DNA from: Arcuatula senhousia
Taxonomy: Eukaryota > Mollusca > Bivalvia > Mytilida > Mytilidae
Direction of reading: 5' to 3'
Length of the DNA: 64,000 nucleotides
NCBI GenBank assembly: GCA_963971305.1
Contig: OZ020307.1
Span: 9,933,501 to 9,997,500 of the forward strand
The position numbers and the translations under genes were made by a program. Under the pieces are notes generated by a model that had not been told where the DNA came from, did not search any database, and saw only the letters and a list, made by a program, of their open reading frames with translations. Positions 21,575 through 33,443 of this stretch are shown in pieces (position 1 is the first letter of the stretch; each line of letters opens with the position of its first letter).

Positions 21575-24310
21575 GATAAAGAGATGTGGAATAAGTGTAC
21601 GCGACACAACCATCATTAAAGAAACGGCAATTTTAAAAATCATAATGGATAACAGCCAGCAGTCTTCAACATGACCAGAGGTCACTGCTCGCCGTCTTGC
21701 ATTGGCCCAAGACTAAAAATACAATACATAAGATTCAAACAAATCCCCAGAATATCAAAGAAAGACCCATTTCTGGACATAAAACAAAAAAAACAGATAG
21801 TAGACAAGGACAAACAAAAGCTTTGACAAGGATTCCTGGCTTAGGACAGGCACATATTAAATGTGGCGGGGTTAAACTAGTTTTTTGGGCCCAACCTTCC
21901 CCCTAATGTTTATCTTGTACAAAGCACAAAAATAACACTCTTTAAAAATCAAATCGACAAAAGTTCAATTCACCAAGAGAGAACCTAAGACAAGAGTACT
22001 ATACGAGAACAACGAAACGTAAAGGAACTCCTTAGAGAACACTCGCAGTTACTGACAGCTACCTAAGAAGCATTTATCGATTGATGTAAAAAAAAATCAA
22101 ACATATCGATTCTAAATCCAACATAACACTTCAAACAACAAATGATTTAGTATTATATCATCATACAAAACCGACATATTTGATCGCTGTAATGCCTCGA
22201 AACAATACACATGATACAATAGTCAAAAAGTAAAAGATTAATGTTTTAGAGTTACTATCAAATTATCGATATTTCTACCAAAAAAACACCAAATTTAAAG
22301 ATTTAACTATAACTTCCAACTTGTATCCTTTCTTTAATAAGTTTTTAAGCCAAATTACCATGTCAAGAGGATTGTTTTTGAATTTACGTGCCTTATAAAC
22401 TACATTTCCATAGAATTCGGGATGTGATATTCCTTTTACAATCAAAAAACGACGTCTACAATTAAATTTTTCAATAAGATACCCATATTTATGAACGAAT
22501 TTAGTAAAAGATTTGACTAATTTGTGGTATCGATAACCTTGTTTTAGCAATTTTACTGTATTGAAACGGTTTTTGTCATTAAAATCAGAAACACCACTGC
22601 AAATTCGAGCATATCTGACTAACTGTGAAATGTACACTCCGTAAGATGGAGCTAGAGGTACATCACCTTCAAGAAAAGGAAAGTTTACAATTGGGAAAGA
22701 AAAGTCATCACGTTTATCATAGACTTTAGTGTGCAATTTTCCTTTGAAAATGCTTAAATCTAAATCCAAAAATGGACATCTATCGCTGGTCGAGTTAGAA
22801 TTATTAAGGGTTAATTCTTTAGGATAGATATCATTTATAAATTTAGAGAAATTGGGGTTGTTAAGGGCAAGGATGTCGTCTAAGTATCTGTAAGTATTGT
22901 TAAAAATGTCAATAAGGTGGTGTTTGTTTGTGTCTTTTTGTAGTTTCGCCAAATTGTAATTCATAACAGTATAAAAAAAGATCTGCTATAAGTGGGGCGC
23001 AATTGGTTCCCATAGGAATACCAATAACTTGGCGATAAATTTGTTTTCCAAAACATATGTAAATATTATCTAAAAGAAAGTTAAGTGCAGTAATCTTTTC
23101 TACGTCAGTCCAATTAACATATGGCCTTTATGGGTTTCGTTACTGAAAAACGATTTACCAAATACTTTTGAAACTTTAGAACAAATGTAATCACTTTAAG
23201 ATTTATCATAGCACCATTTAACTAAATATTCAAATTTCTTTTTAATTAGATTATGAGGAAGATTTGTATACAAAGTAGAAAAATCGTAGCTGTCAACTGT
23301 CTGGAAAGAATTTTCAAATGCTCGAAGTTAGTCCAAAACATCAAGAGAATTTTTGACACTCCAAAAATGATTTACGCCACTATTTTCAAAAATTTTGTTA
23401 CAGTGTCGAATGATAAACTCTTTCATTGTTGTCAAAGCAAGAGAGAGAACTTTAGAAATATTGGTCAGAGAACATTTACTAGAAGCAGAAATAAAACGGG
23501 ATTTGTATGGATTTTTGTGTAATTTAGGTATCCAGTACATAGCGGGTAATTTATTGTGTGTAGGGGCAGCTCACAGTGCTGTTGTTGCTGTGATAGGATC
23601 GTCAATAATACTTGCTTCCGAAGACTGAACGGGGATGAAGGTGCACGAGCCTGTGATTTCATTGTTTAAAACGTCAAGGTAATATTTCCGTCATACCACA
23701 ACAACATTGTTAGCTGCTTTATCAGCAGGAACAAAAACATACCGCGAACCTAGCAAACGTAGTTTTGACTTAATTCTGTTGATGTAAGTATGGGGTCGAA
23801 ATTCTACAAAAGAGTTTTGAAAATGGGTTATACGTAATTTAACAATGGCCATAAAATTATTCTTAAAACTGTCTAAAGATTTTGCATCTGCCCCTTCCCT
23901 TTTAATCCATGACTTACAGTAAGACTGAAGAGCTGCATCAACACAATCAAAACATGAATTCCAGTTTATTTTTTAGGGAGGTCTGAATTTAGGTCCTTTT
24001 TTCAAAAAAATAATTACCTCTGGATCATTGACGTTAAGGTCGCCGGTAACAACATGGCCACAAGGAGCATATCTAAAGTCAGAATCAGCACAGTCGCATG
24101 ATAAAGGAATATTCAAGTCGAAACGAGGGTGTGTTGCGAAAGAGTAAGCAGTTCCTGAAGTTTTATAGCAAAACAAATAGCGGATCTTAGAGATATTAGT
24201 ATTAATCCATTCAATTTAACTGATAAATATGTATTAACGCTTTTTCAAAAACTTCATCTAAGTTTCTGTAAATTCAACCTCGGGACAAAGAATACCTCCA
24301 ATATAGAAGT
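21575..24310 (-). mobile_element. Penelope-like retroelement, longest copy
   Basis: The element runs right to left. RT-homologous sequence starts at or before about 24300 and the RT frame ends at 22275. A 3' UTR of about 690 bp follows to the terminal 'gagatgtggaataagtgtac' word at about 21580. This 3' terminus recurs at 9958, 16215, 26951, 30590, 30977, 34070 and 52190, so the family has been prolific. No GIY-YIG endonuclease domain is readable here. The copy carries several frameshifts and stops. Confidence 0.75.
22275..24176 (-). pseudogene. Penelope-like reverse transcriptase, broken
   Basis: From the N-terminal side on the - strand: a segment with 'PCGHVVTGDLNVN' (about 24050), 'FVPADKAANNVVVV' (about 23700), 'AMYWIPKLHKNPYKSRFIS' (about 23490-23545), the hallmark P-K-x-H-K block of Penelope RTs, then after a break 'YRYLDDILAL' with the catalytic YLDD box (about 22870), 'CPFLDLDLSI' and 'YGVYISQLVRYARICSG'. 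The longest single frame is 22275-22964 (229 codons). The N-terminal and PKLHK segments lie in other frames, so it is inactive. The family call rests on the PKLHK and FLD motifs. Confidence 0.75.
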
Positions 24311-25077
24311 ACGAATGAAATTTCAAATTGCTTGAATCCGATACGGTCAAACTTTTTTGTATAGTTCATGACATCTCATACTAAGGCAACGGCGGCTCAA
24401 AAAGGGAGCCGGTCTGACTGGCCAAAGAAGTGTCCAGACCTGGTTTTGATTCGGTGATTTCCTATCTATTCAACACAATTGTTAGGCAGAGCTTATTTAG
24501 TCATATTACTGGCTGATTTTCGCGTTTATTTATATAAATCACTTCATGTTGTTATTTTTTCAGACATTTTTCTTTCTTAGCATGCAAGACATAAACTCTA
24601 TTTGCACCAAATGTTGTTTCTGCAGTTTTAACAAAAGTATTCCCTTATTTGGAGACAAAGCAAATTTCATTATTTATTGTAAAACCAGTGACCACCAGTT
24701 CAAGCGAACATGCACTATTTTGAAGTGAATAAAACTATTTAGGCTATGCAATAAGTTAACTGGTCAACCTGTTCAAACGTACGTACAGAACAACAGGTTT
24801 GACCAGTTTATGAAATAAGCCCGGACAATAAGTATGAGTGGCCGTTCATGTCATTGGCGCGATATACCCGGATCGCGAGTTCCAAAATACCCGCCATCTT
24901 ACCTCGATTTTACTGGAAAACTTGTACCTACTCTGTGATAAATCAAACAGGGAAACCTTGTCCTTTCTCTCCAATCCCTTGGAAATGTTTGTTTTTATAT
25001 TTCTTTAACCATTACAAATTGATGAACAAAACATTTTATTCAATTTTCTTTCAAATTTTTCTGAAATAAATCACAGG
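24311..25077. other. No gene recognised; hairpin at 24757-24808
   Basis: Mostly AT-rich DNA without a supported gene. An inverted repeat 'aactggtcaacctgtt' and 'aacaggtttgaccagtt' (24757-24808, loop about 18 bp) would form a cruciform; one arm has a single-base insertion. Confidence 0.45.
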
Positions 25078-25285
25078 GGCTTGAATTCTGGTCATTTTTT
25101 ATCGACTTTAAAAAAAAATCGACCCCTACTCTATAATGGCTTGAATTCTGGTCATTTATATCGACTGAATTTTGGTCATTTATATCGACTTTAAAAAACC
25201 ATCGACCCCCTACTGGCTTGAATTCTGGTCATTTATATCGACTTTTAAAAAAATCGACCCCTACTGCTTGAATTCTGGTCATCTG
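25078..25285 (+). repeat. Tandem repeat, unit about 50-75 bp
   Basis: Four units starting 'ggcttgaattctggtcat' at about 25078, 25138, 25214 and 25265, each continuing 'atcgactttaaaaaa' and 'atcgacccctact'. One unit has an internal duplication. The last copy is partial. Confidence 0.75.
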
Positions 25286-25289
25286 TGAA

Positions 25290-25640
25290 CTATTAACCCT
25301 AAATTACGCGTTATTTGATACTTTCATCGCACTAATTTGACAAAATAACGCGTTATTTATTTAAATCAAATTGTGATTGTATGGCCATCCATGTCATTGG
25401 TTTGATTCTGACGCGTTATATTTTCTTTAATAAATTAACGCGTTAATTGCGCAAACTAACGTGTTATGCGTTATTTCTGAACACTAACGCGATATTTCTT
25501 ACAACTAACGCGTAATTTCTGCAAACTAACGAGTTATTTCTGAAAACCAACGCGTTATTTGTGCAAATTAATGCGTTATTTCTGAAAAATAACACCGCGT
25601 TATTTATGTAAACTAACGCGTAAGTTGGTTCTTAGTCCAA
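25290..25640 (+). repeat. AACGCGTT palindrome array, period about 22 bp
   Basis: More than a dozen AACGCGTTATTT-type words recur, the most regular part (about 25437-25625) reading 'aactaacgcgttatttctg' with a period near 22 bp. The core AACGCGTT is itself palindromic, and variants (gcgata, gagtta, gtgtta) are spread through the array. Not coding. Confidence 0.75.
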
Positions 25641-25865
25641 GCGTAATTTCCATCCAATCAGAAGTGCTGTTATGAAACTAAAACAGATTAACAGGAGTAA
25701 TCCTGACCCGAGTCAGAGCCGAATATTTTAAATAGCTAATTTCTTATTAAGAGCTAAAAGATGTAGTCATCTTCTTCCAGTTCCGGTTATGCAGTCAAAG
25801 TCAACTATTTGTCTATACTTCTTCTTACGGAGCGGGAGAATAAATGAAAAGTCGGGAGGGACAAA

Positions 25866-26860
25866 ACAAGAGGCTCCCAGAAGCCTGAATCGCTCACCTG
25901 GTCTTGATGTCGACCCTATAAAGACTTTTGTAGAGCTCAATGAGCTGAACAATTAAGCAAGCAACAGCTTTTCTCTACCTACTATGGTTTTCATTCTGTA
26001 GGTCCAAACCATGAAAAAAATATTATTTTAGGGGCCGTAACTACTATGAGGGGTCATCTGACAACTTTGAACCAATGGAGACTTTTGTAGAGCTTAATGA
26101 GCTGAATATTTAAGCAAACAACAGCTTCTGTCTACCTACTTTAGTTTCCTTCCATAGGCCAAAAATATGAAAAACATGGAGTCATCTGACAACTTTGACC
26201 CTATGGAGACTTTTGTAGAGCTTAATGAGCTGAACATAGTAGCAAGCAACAGCTTTTCTCTATCTGCAAAAGTTTTCATAGATACTAAAGGGCAAAAATA
26301 TTAAAAAGTGCAATTTTCACATTTAAGGGGCCGCTTCCCCTATAAGGGGTCATCTGACAACTTCGACCCTATGGAGACTTTTTTAGAGCTTAATGAGCAG
26401 AACATATAAGCAAGCAACAGATTTTCTCTATCTGCAATAGTTTTCATACTATAGGGCAAAAACATGAAAAAAATGTTATTTTTTCACCTTAAAGGGCCGT
26501 AACCCCTATAAGGGGTTATCCGACAACTTTAACCATTTGGAGACTTTTGTAGAACTTTTGATCCTGAAGCAGTAGGGTGTATCTCTTATATTATTTGAAT
26601 TACAGGCAAAAACAGTAGTCTGACCCCCTGGTCTATTTTTAGTCACGGCGGCCGTGTGTTTTGACAAATCAAAAATGGAAACACAACTATAGTGCAGGAC
26701 ACCCTAAGGATCAATCATACTAAGTTTCATTGAATTCTGTTCAGTAATTTCAGGGGAGAAGATTTTTGAAAAAAAAAAATGTTAACAGACGACGACGACG
26801 ACGACGGACGCCTTTTTTGAGTGATGGCAATAGCTCACCTTGACCTGGACACATGTATGG
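25866..26860 (+). repeat. Repeat family R3, long copy with internal tandem units
   Basis: Begins 'acaagaggctcccagaagc' and 'tcgctcacctggtcttgat'. The body consists of about five imperfect units of roughly 110-170 bp, each with 'gacaactttgaccctatgg'-like, 'gacttttgtagagctt', 'aagcaagcaacagctt' and 'gtaacccctataaggggt' words. It ends with a GAC-repeat tract (26791-26812) and 'agctcaccttgacctgg'. This is a well-known abundant bivalve repeat pattern. No open frame. Confidence 0.75.
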
Positions 26861-26889
26861 GTCTTGCGCAGTTACGAACGCGAAGATAA

Positions 26890-27523
26890 CAAGTGGCTCC
26901 CAGGAGCCTGAATCGCTCACCTGGTCTTGATGTCGACCCTATAAAGACTTTCAGGACTGGATTTGAATTATATGCATTTTATTTAGACCATGGGTCAATT
27001 GCAGAACCGCGAGCAGCGCCTACTGGCCTCGTTGAAGGCTGTTGGCGGTTGTCCATTGTGGTTTTCTGAATTGCCGCTTGATTGTGGGCTGTGTCGCATA
27101 CACTTACCGGTATTCCACATCTCATTATTTTCTTTTTTGTAGAGCTAAATAAGCTGAACATTAAGCAATCAACATCTTTTCTCTATCTACTATAGTTTTC
27201 ATTCTGTAGGTCCAAAACATGAAAAAAAATATTATTTTATGGGCTATAACCCCTATATCGGGGTCATATGAGAACTTCAACCCAAATGTGGTGGGAGGTC
27301 TGTTATGGCCATCACAATAAAGTTCTATCTAGGGTTCTATGTTTTATTATCAGCATTAAAAATATACCCTGCAAATATAACAATAACATACTAAATATCA
27401 AAAGCCTGTCGCCCTATGCTAAATGAGCTGAACATTTAAGCAAGCAACAGCTTCTCTCTACCTGCTATAGTTTTCATTACATAGGCCCAAAACATGAAAG
27501 ACGTTATTTTAGGGACCGTAACC
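26890..27523 (+). repeat. Repeat family R3, second copy, interrupted
   Basis: Starts again with 'aagtggctcccaggagcc' and 'tcgctcacctggtcttgat', is interrupted at 26951-27133 by a Penelope 3' fragment, then resumes at 'ttttgtagagctaaat' and continues through two more units to about 27523. Confidence 0.7.
26951..27133 (+). mobile_element. Penelope-like 3'-terminal fragment inside R3
   Basis: About 180 bp nearly identical to the reverse complement of 30977-31160 (shared 'ttcaggactggatttgaat', 'agaaccgcgagcagcgcct', 'ggtattccacatctcatta'-type end). The flanks join perfectly to give the R3 sequence found uninterrupted at 25915-25935, so the insertion borders are defined to a few bases. Confidence 0.75.
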
Positions 27524-27600
27524 CCTTTTCTGGAAGGATGTGTACCACTATCTTACGGCCCAGTTTCACAACTTGTAAGATATGCTCGGATCTGCATTGG
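27524..27600 (+). pseudogene. Penelope-like RT fragment, about 25 codons
   Basis: The + strand translates as 'FLEGCVPLSYGPVSQLVRY' then 'ARICIGVI', which is collinear with 'FLEGDVPLAPSYGVYISQL' and 'VRYARICSGV' of the long element at about 22600-22690. It is a tiny internal scrap stuck between an R3 copy and an M2 element. Confidence 0.7.
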
Positions 27601-27607
27601 TGTTATT

Positions 27608-28343
27608 ATACGACCGCAAAAAAACCGCATACGTGGTATGATGCTGTCGTCGTCGTTGTCGTCGTTTGTGTCTGCGTCCGCGTCTGCGTCGTTGTCTGTT
27701 AACTTGAGTGTTACCACAATAACTTTAGTTCTAGTTATCCGATTGCTATGAAATTTTACAATGATGTTCTCTTGGATGGGATTGATTTTGGGGGCTCCCA
27801 TTATTTCGTTTAGACAATGGTGGTAAAAGGGGAAAACAATTCAAATATTTTATTTGTTTTACAATAACTTTATTTTTGGTTGGCCAATAGCTATGAAATT
27901 TGACAATTGTCAACTGTAATTTATTCTGAAAAAAAAAAATGAAATATGTTGCACTGTGGCTTGTGTATAAATAAAAAAGATAAATAAATGGATGGTGAAG
28001 CCATATTTACAAGGTAAAAACTAAATAAGAAATATAAATAAATAAAACCTTTAAAACAACTAAAACAAGATTGCCCAAATTTTCGGACACAAAGTCCTTC
28101 TTCAGGGGCTAAAAAGTAAAAGATGTTCACACATCGACTGACGAGGACAGAATGTTTTGTTTTGTTTATTTTGGTCTGCTTTAGAAAAAAAACGAATTTC
28201 AAGTGAAATGTGGGTGGAAAGTCCACCAAAGGCTGCGTGTGTCAAAAAACTTTGTCAGTTTACCATGGGCTGCATGTGTCTAAAGCAATTGACTATCCTT
28301 ATTGGGCCTTAAACGTACAGGGTTCGACATGCTGCGGTCGTAT
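27608..28343. mobile_element. TIR element family M2, copy 2
   Basis: An 11-bp perfect terminal inverted repeat ATACGACCGCA (27608-27618) and TGCGGTCGTAT (28333-28343). The head is followed by a GTCGTC-rich tract (27651-27672) and the words shared with copy 1 (ttgtctgttaacttgag, ccgattgctatgaaatttt); the tail has two 'gggctgcatgtgtc'-like words. No coding capacity is recognised. Confidence 0.6.
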
Positions 28344-28511
28344 CATGCTGCGCTCGGCGAAGCTTTTTATTAAAAAAAATAACCAAAACAAGGATATTAT
28401 TACAAACTAGTAGAATCGTTGATCATAAGTATCAATACCGTATTAAGATAATTAAATATTCACATGGCACTAACGCTACTGAATACATACGTTGCTCATT
28501 TTTTTTTCTTC

Positions 28512-28550
28512 ATTTTTTTTTTTTTTTTTTTTGGGGGGGGGGTCATTTTT
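28512..28550. repeat. Poly-T / poly-G homopolymer run
   Basis: About two dozen T followed by nine G. Possibly the A tail of a - strand retroposon, but no body is recognisable next to it. Confidence 0.5.
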
Positions 28551-28593
28551 TGTTTGCTTTTAAGATAATTTGCCTTGGATCCCATATGATATT

Positions 28594-29266
28594 ATACCCC
28601 CACTCGAGAGGGGGACTATATTGCAATCACCTTGTCCGTCCGGTACAATATCTTAGCTTCTACTAAAGGAATCGATTTCAAATTTGGCAGCTTTAGCATG
28701 ATGGGATGTACATTTTCCTTACTTTTCAGGTCAGTCGATGATCTATTTTCTGTTTTCCGCACAGGCACTTGGAGAATGGATTTCATATATGACCCCCTTT
28801 TTTTTCTCTAAACCCCCTAACAAAATAAAATTTCTATAAAAATGACTAGTCTTTTCTTGTCATTTCTAAACATATTATGTCAAAACATGCTGTTTTATAC
28901 CATTGTACACCAGTGGGTAAAAATTTTGGATGGTATAAAACAGCAATATTTTGACATGTTGGCATATTGATCTCAGTGATATACATCCATATATGAAATA
29001 AAAAATGGGGGTTTAAGCAAAATGAGTTGTACCGTGCCTCCCCTTTTTAGGTCAGTCGGTCATCTACTTCCTGTTTTCCGAGCCGACTTAGACAGTTTTA
29101 AGGGTAAAAAAATGGGGAAAAAATTGTAACATATTTCACGGCTTCTACTGGAGGAATTAATTTTTTATTTGTACAAAGCTTTAGCATAATGAGTTGTACT
29201 GTGCCTCCCCTTTCCAGGTCAGTGGTTCATCTACTTCCTTTTTTCTGAATGTTCGAGTGGGGGTAT
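28594..29266. mobile_element. TIR element, ends ATACCCCCACTCGA
   Basis: A perfect 14-bp terminal inverted repeat (28594-28607 and 29253-29266) encloses 673 bp. The interior contains two related halves with 'gctttagcatgatggg' or 'gctttagcataatgagttg', 'aggtcagtcg', and 'catctacttcctgttttcc' words, so it is partly duplicated. The head also folds on itself (ccccc...ggggg). No transposase. Confidence 0.65.
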
Positions 29267-30589
29267 GCTTAGCACGACTTAGTGCAACCCCTTGTTGCAG
29301 CATATTAGTTTCGGTCTTACATATTTCATTTGTTTTTCGTATTGTTGGTTTCAATGTTCCTTTCAATAAAATGTATGAAATAGTGTTATATGATTGGTAC
29401 ACGATTCATCTTTTGTGGCTTAATTTATCTGTTGTTTCGAGTATTTTGTCATGCAGTTAAAATTCTTATCCTTTCGCAGTCATATCTGGGTTAATTAAAT
29501 GACATTATCCATTCATTCGTCATCTGTGGACACTTTAACTATAATTTGAGTTCAAGATTCAAGAAAGGTTTGTTATTGCATTTTAGGGGGTGGCCCCTGT
29601 TGTGCAAGAAAATGGACCAAAAGAGGCTAAAATGGGTGTATTGACATAACTTTTGAAAATGTTTATTTTTCGTCCAACTTAGAAAATCTTTTATTGTAAA
29701 TAGTTACTTCTGTTAACTGAATGTTACAATTGTTTTGCTGTATACTAGTATTGCATTGTAACGATACAACAGGGGTTGAAATTGAGCCTCACTGTCAAAC
29801 ATCGGCTTCTCTTAATTGTTGTTCGATTTAAAAAAAAAATTCAAAGGAATCCATGTAAAAATCCCATCCTGCTTTTTAATAGGTTTTGAAATATCTCGTA
29901 CCGTTTTCAAGATAAATAGAGCCCGTTAAGGTTAATGTGGACACCTATAATGAAACAAATTCTGTCATTAAACATTCGATTTTATGGTCTAAAATGATAC
30001 ATGTTATTAATATCCTTTATTTGAAATATAAATAAGGATAGGTCATTATGCTCGTTTTTGCAATATAAGTGGTTAAAGTATGCTTTAATTAAAATAGATT
30101 ATATAGGAAAGGCCAAATTTTAGGCAGAAAATCATGTCTCAGAAAAATTCCTTACATTAGGATCTTGTTTTTATTTTGTCAGAAGTTATATTTTTACCTA
30201 TATATTAAATAAAACATAGAAAACAGGGGGTCATCAGATTAGATTTTTGTCTACTATTCAATTCCATTGTAAATTTAGGGTAATTTTGAAGTGAGTTATC
30301 TCCCTTGTTTTTGTCAAAAACTGTGTTATTCAAGAAACGATTGATGCAATTGTTAAACAATTGAATATTTATTACTCATTTCAATAAATTCAAATATTCT
30401 ATTTTCTATTATTGGCTTTATAGACACTGGTCTTAAATTTTGCATTTTTAAAGGTACAAAAGTCATGTGACACCTGTCTGTATTAACCTTAAAGGGACCA
30501 AAAAGCCAATCATATTAGATATTGTCTGGACAAATGGTTTTATGCGAGAACTTAAGTTTTAGTTTTGCTTTGAAGAAGCAAAGGTCTAC
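29267..30589. other. No gene recognised
   Basis: AT-rich sequence with no convincing exon, RNA or long repeat. The open frames are short and unlike any family I know. Confidence 0.45.
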
Positions 30590-30905
30590 CAAATGGGTGA
30601 TCAAACATCATTATTCCGAAAAGACAAAGACAAAAGGTACTTTGACAAAGCCCTTTGTTTGTCCTTGTCATTCTGTGTTAACTGTTTTATGTCAAGAATT
30701 GGGTCTTTCGTTGATGATTTAGGGATTGGTTTTGATACTTTTGTATTGTATTATAAGTCTTGGGCCAATGCAAGACGGTAAGCAGTGACCTATGGTCATG
30801 TTGAAGACTGCTTGCTGTTTTCCGTTGTGATTTTTTGAATTGATGTTTGTTTATGTTTGTTGTGTCGCGTACACTTATTCCACATCTCAATATCGTCTAT
30901 TTATT
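30590..30905 (+). mobile_element. Penelope-like 3'-end fragment, + orientation
   Basis: Ends with 'gtgtcgcgtacacttattcc' followed by 'acatctca', the family 3' terminus, preceded by 'gggccaatgcaagacgg' and 'catgttgaagactgct'. Together with the next copy it forms a tail-to-tail inverted pair. Confidence 0.65.
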
Positions 30906-30976
30906 ACTACTTATTCAGCTTTAAAACCACAACACTGGAAATTTAACTATCTATAATTAACAAGTCCCTCCGATGA

Positions 30977-31345
30977 ATAGAAAATAATGAGATGTGGAAT
31001 AAGTGTACGCGACACAGCTCACATAACAAGCGGCAATTAAGAAAAACCACAATGGATAACCGCCAGCAGCCTTTTACGAGTTCAGTAGGCGCTGCTCGCG
31101 GTTCTGCAATTGGCCCATGGTCTAAATAAAATGCATATCATTCAAATCCAGTCCTGAAATAGTCACAGATAGACCCCCGTCTTAAACAAGGAACAAAAAA
31201 CATAAAAAAGACAAGTACAAACAAAAGCTTTGTCAAAGATTCCTGGATTATGACAGGCACATATAAAATGTGGCGGGGTTAAACTAGTCTTTTTGCCCAA
31301 CCTCCCCCTATGAATATTCCTAGACAAAGCACAAAAAAACTAAAC
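30977..31345 (-). mobile_element. Penelope-like 3'-end fragment, - orientation
   Basis: Starts at 'gagatgtggaataagtgtac', then 'gcgacacagctcacataac', continues through the 'atgtggcggggttaaacta' word and stops after 'gacaaagcacaaaaa', collinear with 21580-21935. About 70 bp separate it from the oppositely oriented copy. Confidence 0.7.
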
Positions 31346-31351
31346 ACACTG

Positions 31352-31440
31352 CTTTGGGCTCATGGTGTAGTGGTGTAATGGTTTTTGAGTTTTAGTGATG
31401 GCATTAAGGGTACTGACTACCAATTCAAGCTCTCTTTTTA
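31352..31440 (+). mobile_element. Possible tRNA-derived SINE head
   Basis: Contains an A-box-like 'tggtgtagtgg' (31363-31373) and a weak B-box-like 'aattcaagctc' (31422-31432) at a spacing seen in tRNA-type pol III promoters. The body would extend into 31441-31620. No second copy was found in the window, so this is tentative. Confidence 0.35.
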
Positions 31441-31786
31441 TGTAATTAAAACAACAGTATTTAATTTTTTTTGCTCTATCCAGTTTACCTAAGCCTAACT
31501 TCATAAAGTGTATATTCCCTGAATCCTAAACATATTTCAAGTTTGGACCCAAGTTTGAATGCCACCTTGTAGTGACAAACTACTGCCTTGTTGAAGGGCG
31601 AAAGGAACATTTCCAAAAAGTAAAGGTCATAGGATATCAATATTTGAATACATTAAGATCTTTTAAAATTAATTTGATATGAACATGTTACAGATATATT
31701 TTGTTTTATAAATGTATGCAGTTATTACAAAAAATACACTCTTGAGAAAAATATTGTACTTTGAAATCACTTCACTGGGAATTCTT
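31441..31786. other. No gene recognised
   Basis: AT-rich; possibly the body of the SINE-like unit starting at 31352. Nothing else seen. Confidence 0.35.
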
Positions 31787-32063
31787 AGGGACGGACCAGT
31801 TTAACTTGAAGGGGGGGCCTTGGTTTTTTGTTTTGATCAGAATTTTTTTTTCCGCGCAGAGCGCGGACAAAATATTTATTTTTCGAAGGCGTCGTGACAG
31901 AAATTTTTTTTCATTATCAACATTATTTTTTATAGCAGAAATTCTTCTTCAGAATATTTTTTTTCTTACTCTCAGCTGCCAAAATATTTTTTCATCAAAA
32001 ATAATTTTCAGAATATTTTTTTCGGAACCCCCCCCCCCCCTTCAAGTTAAATGGTCGGTCCCT
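31787..32063. mobile_element. MITE, TIR AGGGACGGACCAGTTTAACT
   Basis: About 31-bp inverted ends: 'agggacggaccagtttaact' plus 'tgaaggggggg' on the left, and the complement with two differences plus a longer C run on the right. The T-rich interior repeats 'cagaatatttttttt'-like words. 277 bp, noncoding. Confidence 0.7.
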
Positions 32064-32287
32064 TGACATTTTTTAAACGTTCCAAATTTGATTGAACGAT
32101 TTAGTGAAATGTACCCTTTATTGTGAAGTTAAACGCCCATTCTCCACCTAATTTATGTTAATTTAGTTCCTGGAATATCATGAGTGCCATATGATCCGAT
32201 GATCAAACTCTGAAAACTAAAAAACAGTCACAGTGACAAGTTTAGATAGTGACTGTCCTGTCGATGACCACGCAACTGGTCAACATT

Positions 32288-32356
32288 GACATTAAAGTTA
32301 GTCAGTATGACTAATCAGATAGCCAACATTAAAGTTAGTCAGTATGACTAACCGGA
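32288..32356 (+). repeat. Short tandem duplication, about 39 bp
   Basis: 'acattaaagttagtcagt' plus 'atgactaa' occurs twice (about 32288 and 32327). The word 'ttagtcagtatgactaa' is also a near palindrome. Confidence 0.65.
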
Positions 32357-33443
32357 TAGTATTGTTTGCTGTGTGGTTTGTTTCGTTGTGATGATTTGTT
32401 TGTCTACCGATTTTGTCTTTGTCTTTTTGGTATAATGATTTCATTGTTCTACGTTGATGCCATTTATAATATATAAAAATGTCCATTCCTGTAAATTTGC
32501 AGTCAGATTTGACTTAATTGTCCAGTCATATTTTTGAGCCAGATTGGTTTTCTATGTAGATATTTGTTCGTTGTTACTTTTGGTGACATTTTCATGAGGT
32601 TTGAAGTAAGCACAAACATTGCTGGTTTTGATACCTTTAATATATATACTCTTGTCCATATTATCACAGTTGGTGTCTAATTCGGATTTTTCCGAAGATA
32701 TTAAGTTGTTTCTCAGAAAACACCACCACATCTATCATTCCGATTGATAGTAAACATGGTATTTAGATATATATCTGTGTTGTTTTTTAAAGGTTGAGCC
32801 ATGACTATGTGCAAAGTATAGATCGGTTTTATTTAATCTACAACTTGGTGTAGACTTGACAGATGGTTTGTCTCTTTTTCTTATCTGTATTTGTTTACTG
32901 ACACTGTTGATGCTTTAAGTTTATTGTGATAAACGTTAAAAAGGTAAAAAAAAAAATAACGCTCTATAAAAAACCAAATTTATATAAGTTCAAAGTTCAA
33001 AAAGCTCTCTTCAATTGCCTGAAAACTCTTAGAGTGTTTATTAGGCACACTATATACAAAACGATTGTTTTACGACCACCCCCCTCCCCAATACCACCAA
33101 AAATAAAACACTCTAACTAAACACACTTTAAAAAAAACCCATAAAATCCCAAAACTGTGAGAAAAAAATAATGAGAAACATCTACATTACTGATTCTATT
33201 TAAGAATGATTATCTGATAATGTACACTTGGACAAAAGTTAGGGGACACCTGAAAATCCAATCTTAAACATATAAAATGAAATTTACCAAGGACTAAATA
33301 GAATTGTCATCAACCCAGACTGTTTGATTGATTGTGTGTTGTATGTTTTATGTCAGGTAAACAATATTTCACTTTTATAATCAGGAAAAAAACTAATTGA
33401 AACAATAAATTTAGTTGTGTAGACCCAGACAGGCCAATGTATA
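32357..33443. other. No gene recognised
   Basis: AT-rich with short A runs and no supported feature. Confidence 0.45.

Noticed and set aside
27608..27801. Asp-rich protein on the - strand (GAC/GTC repeats)
   Set aside because: It is the trinucleotide tract of a TIR element, not a conserved protein.
31352..31440. Functional tRNA gene
   Set aside because: The A- and B-box-like words are degenerate and no cloverleaf can be drawn; a SINE head is the better guess.
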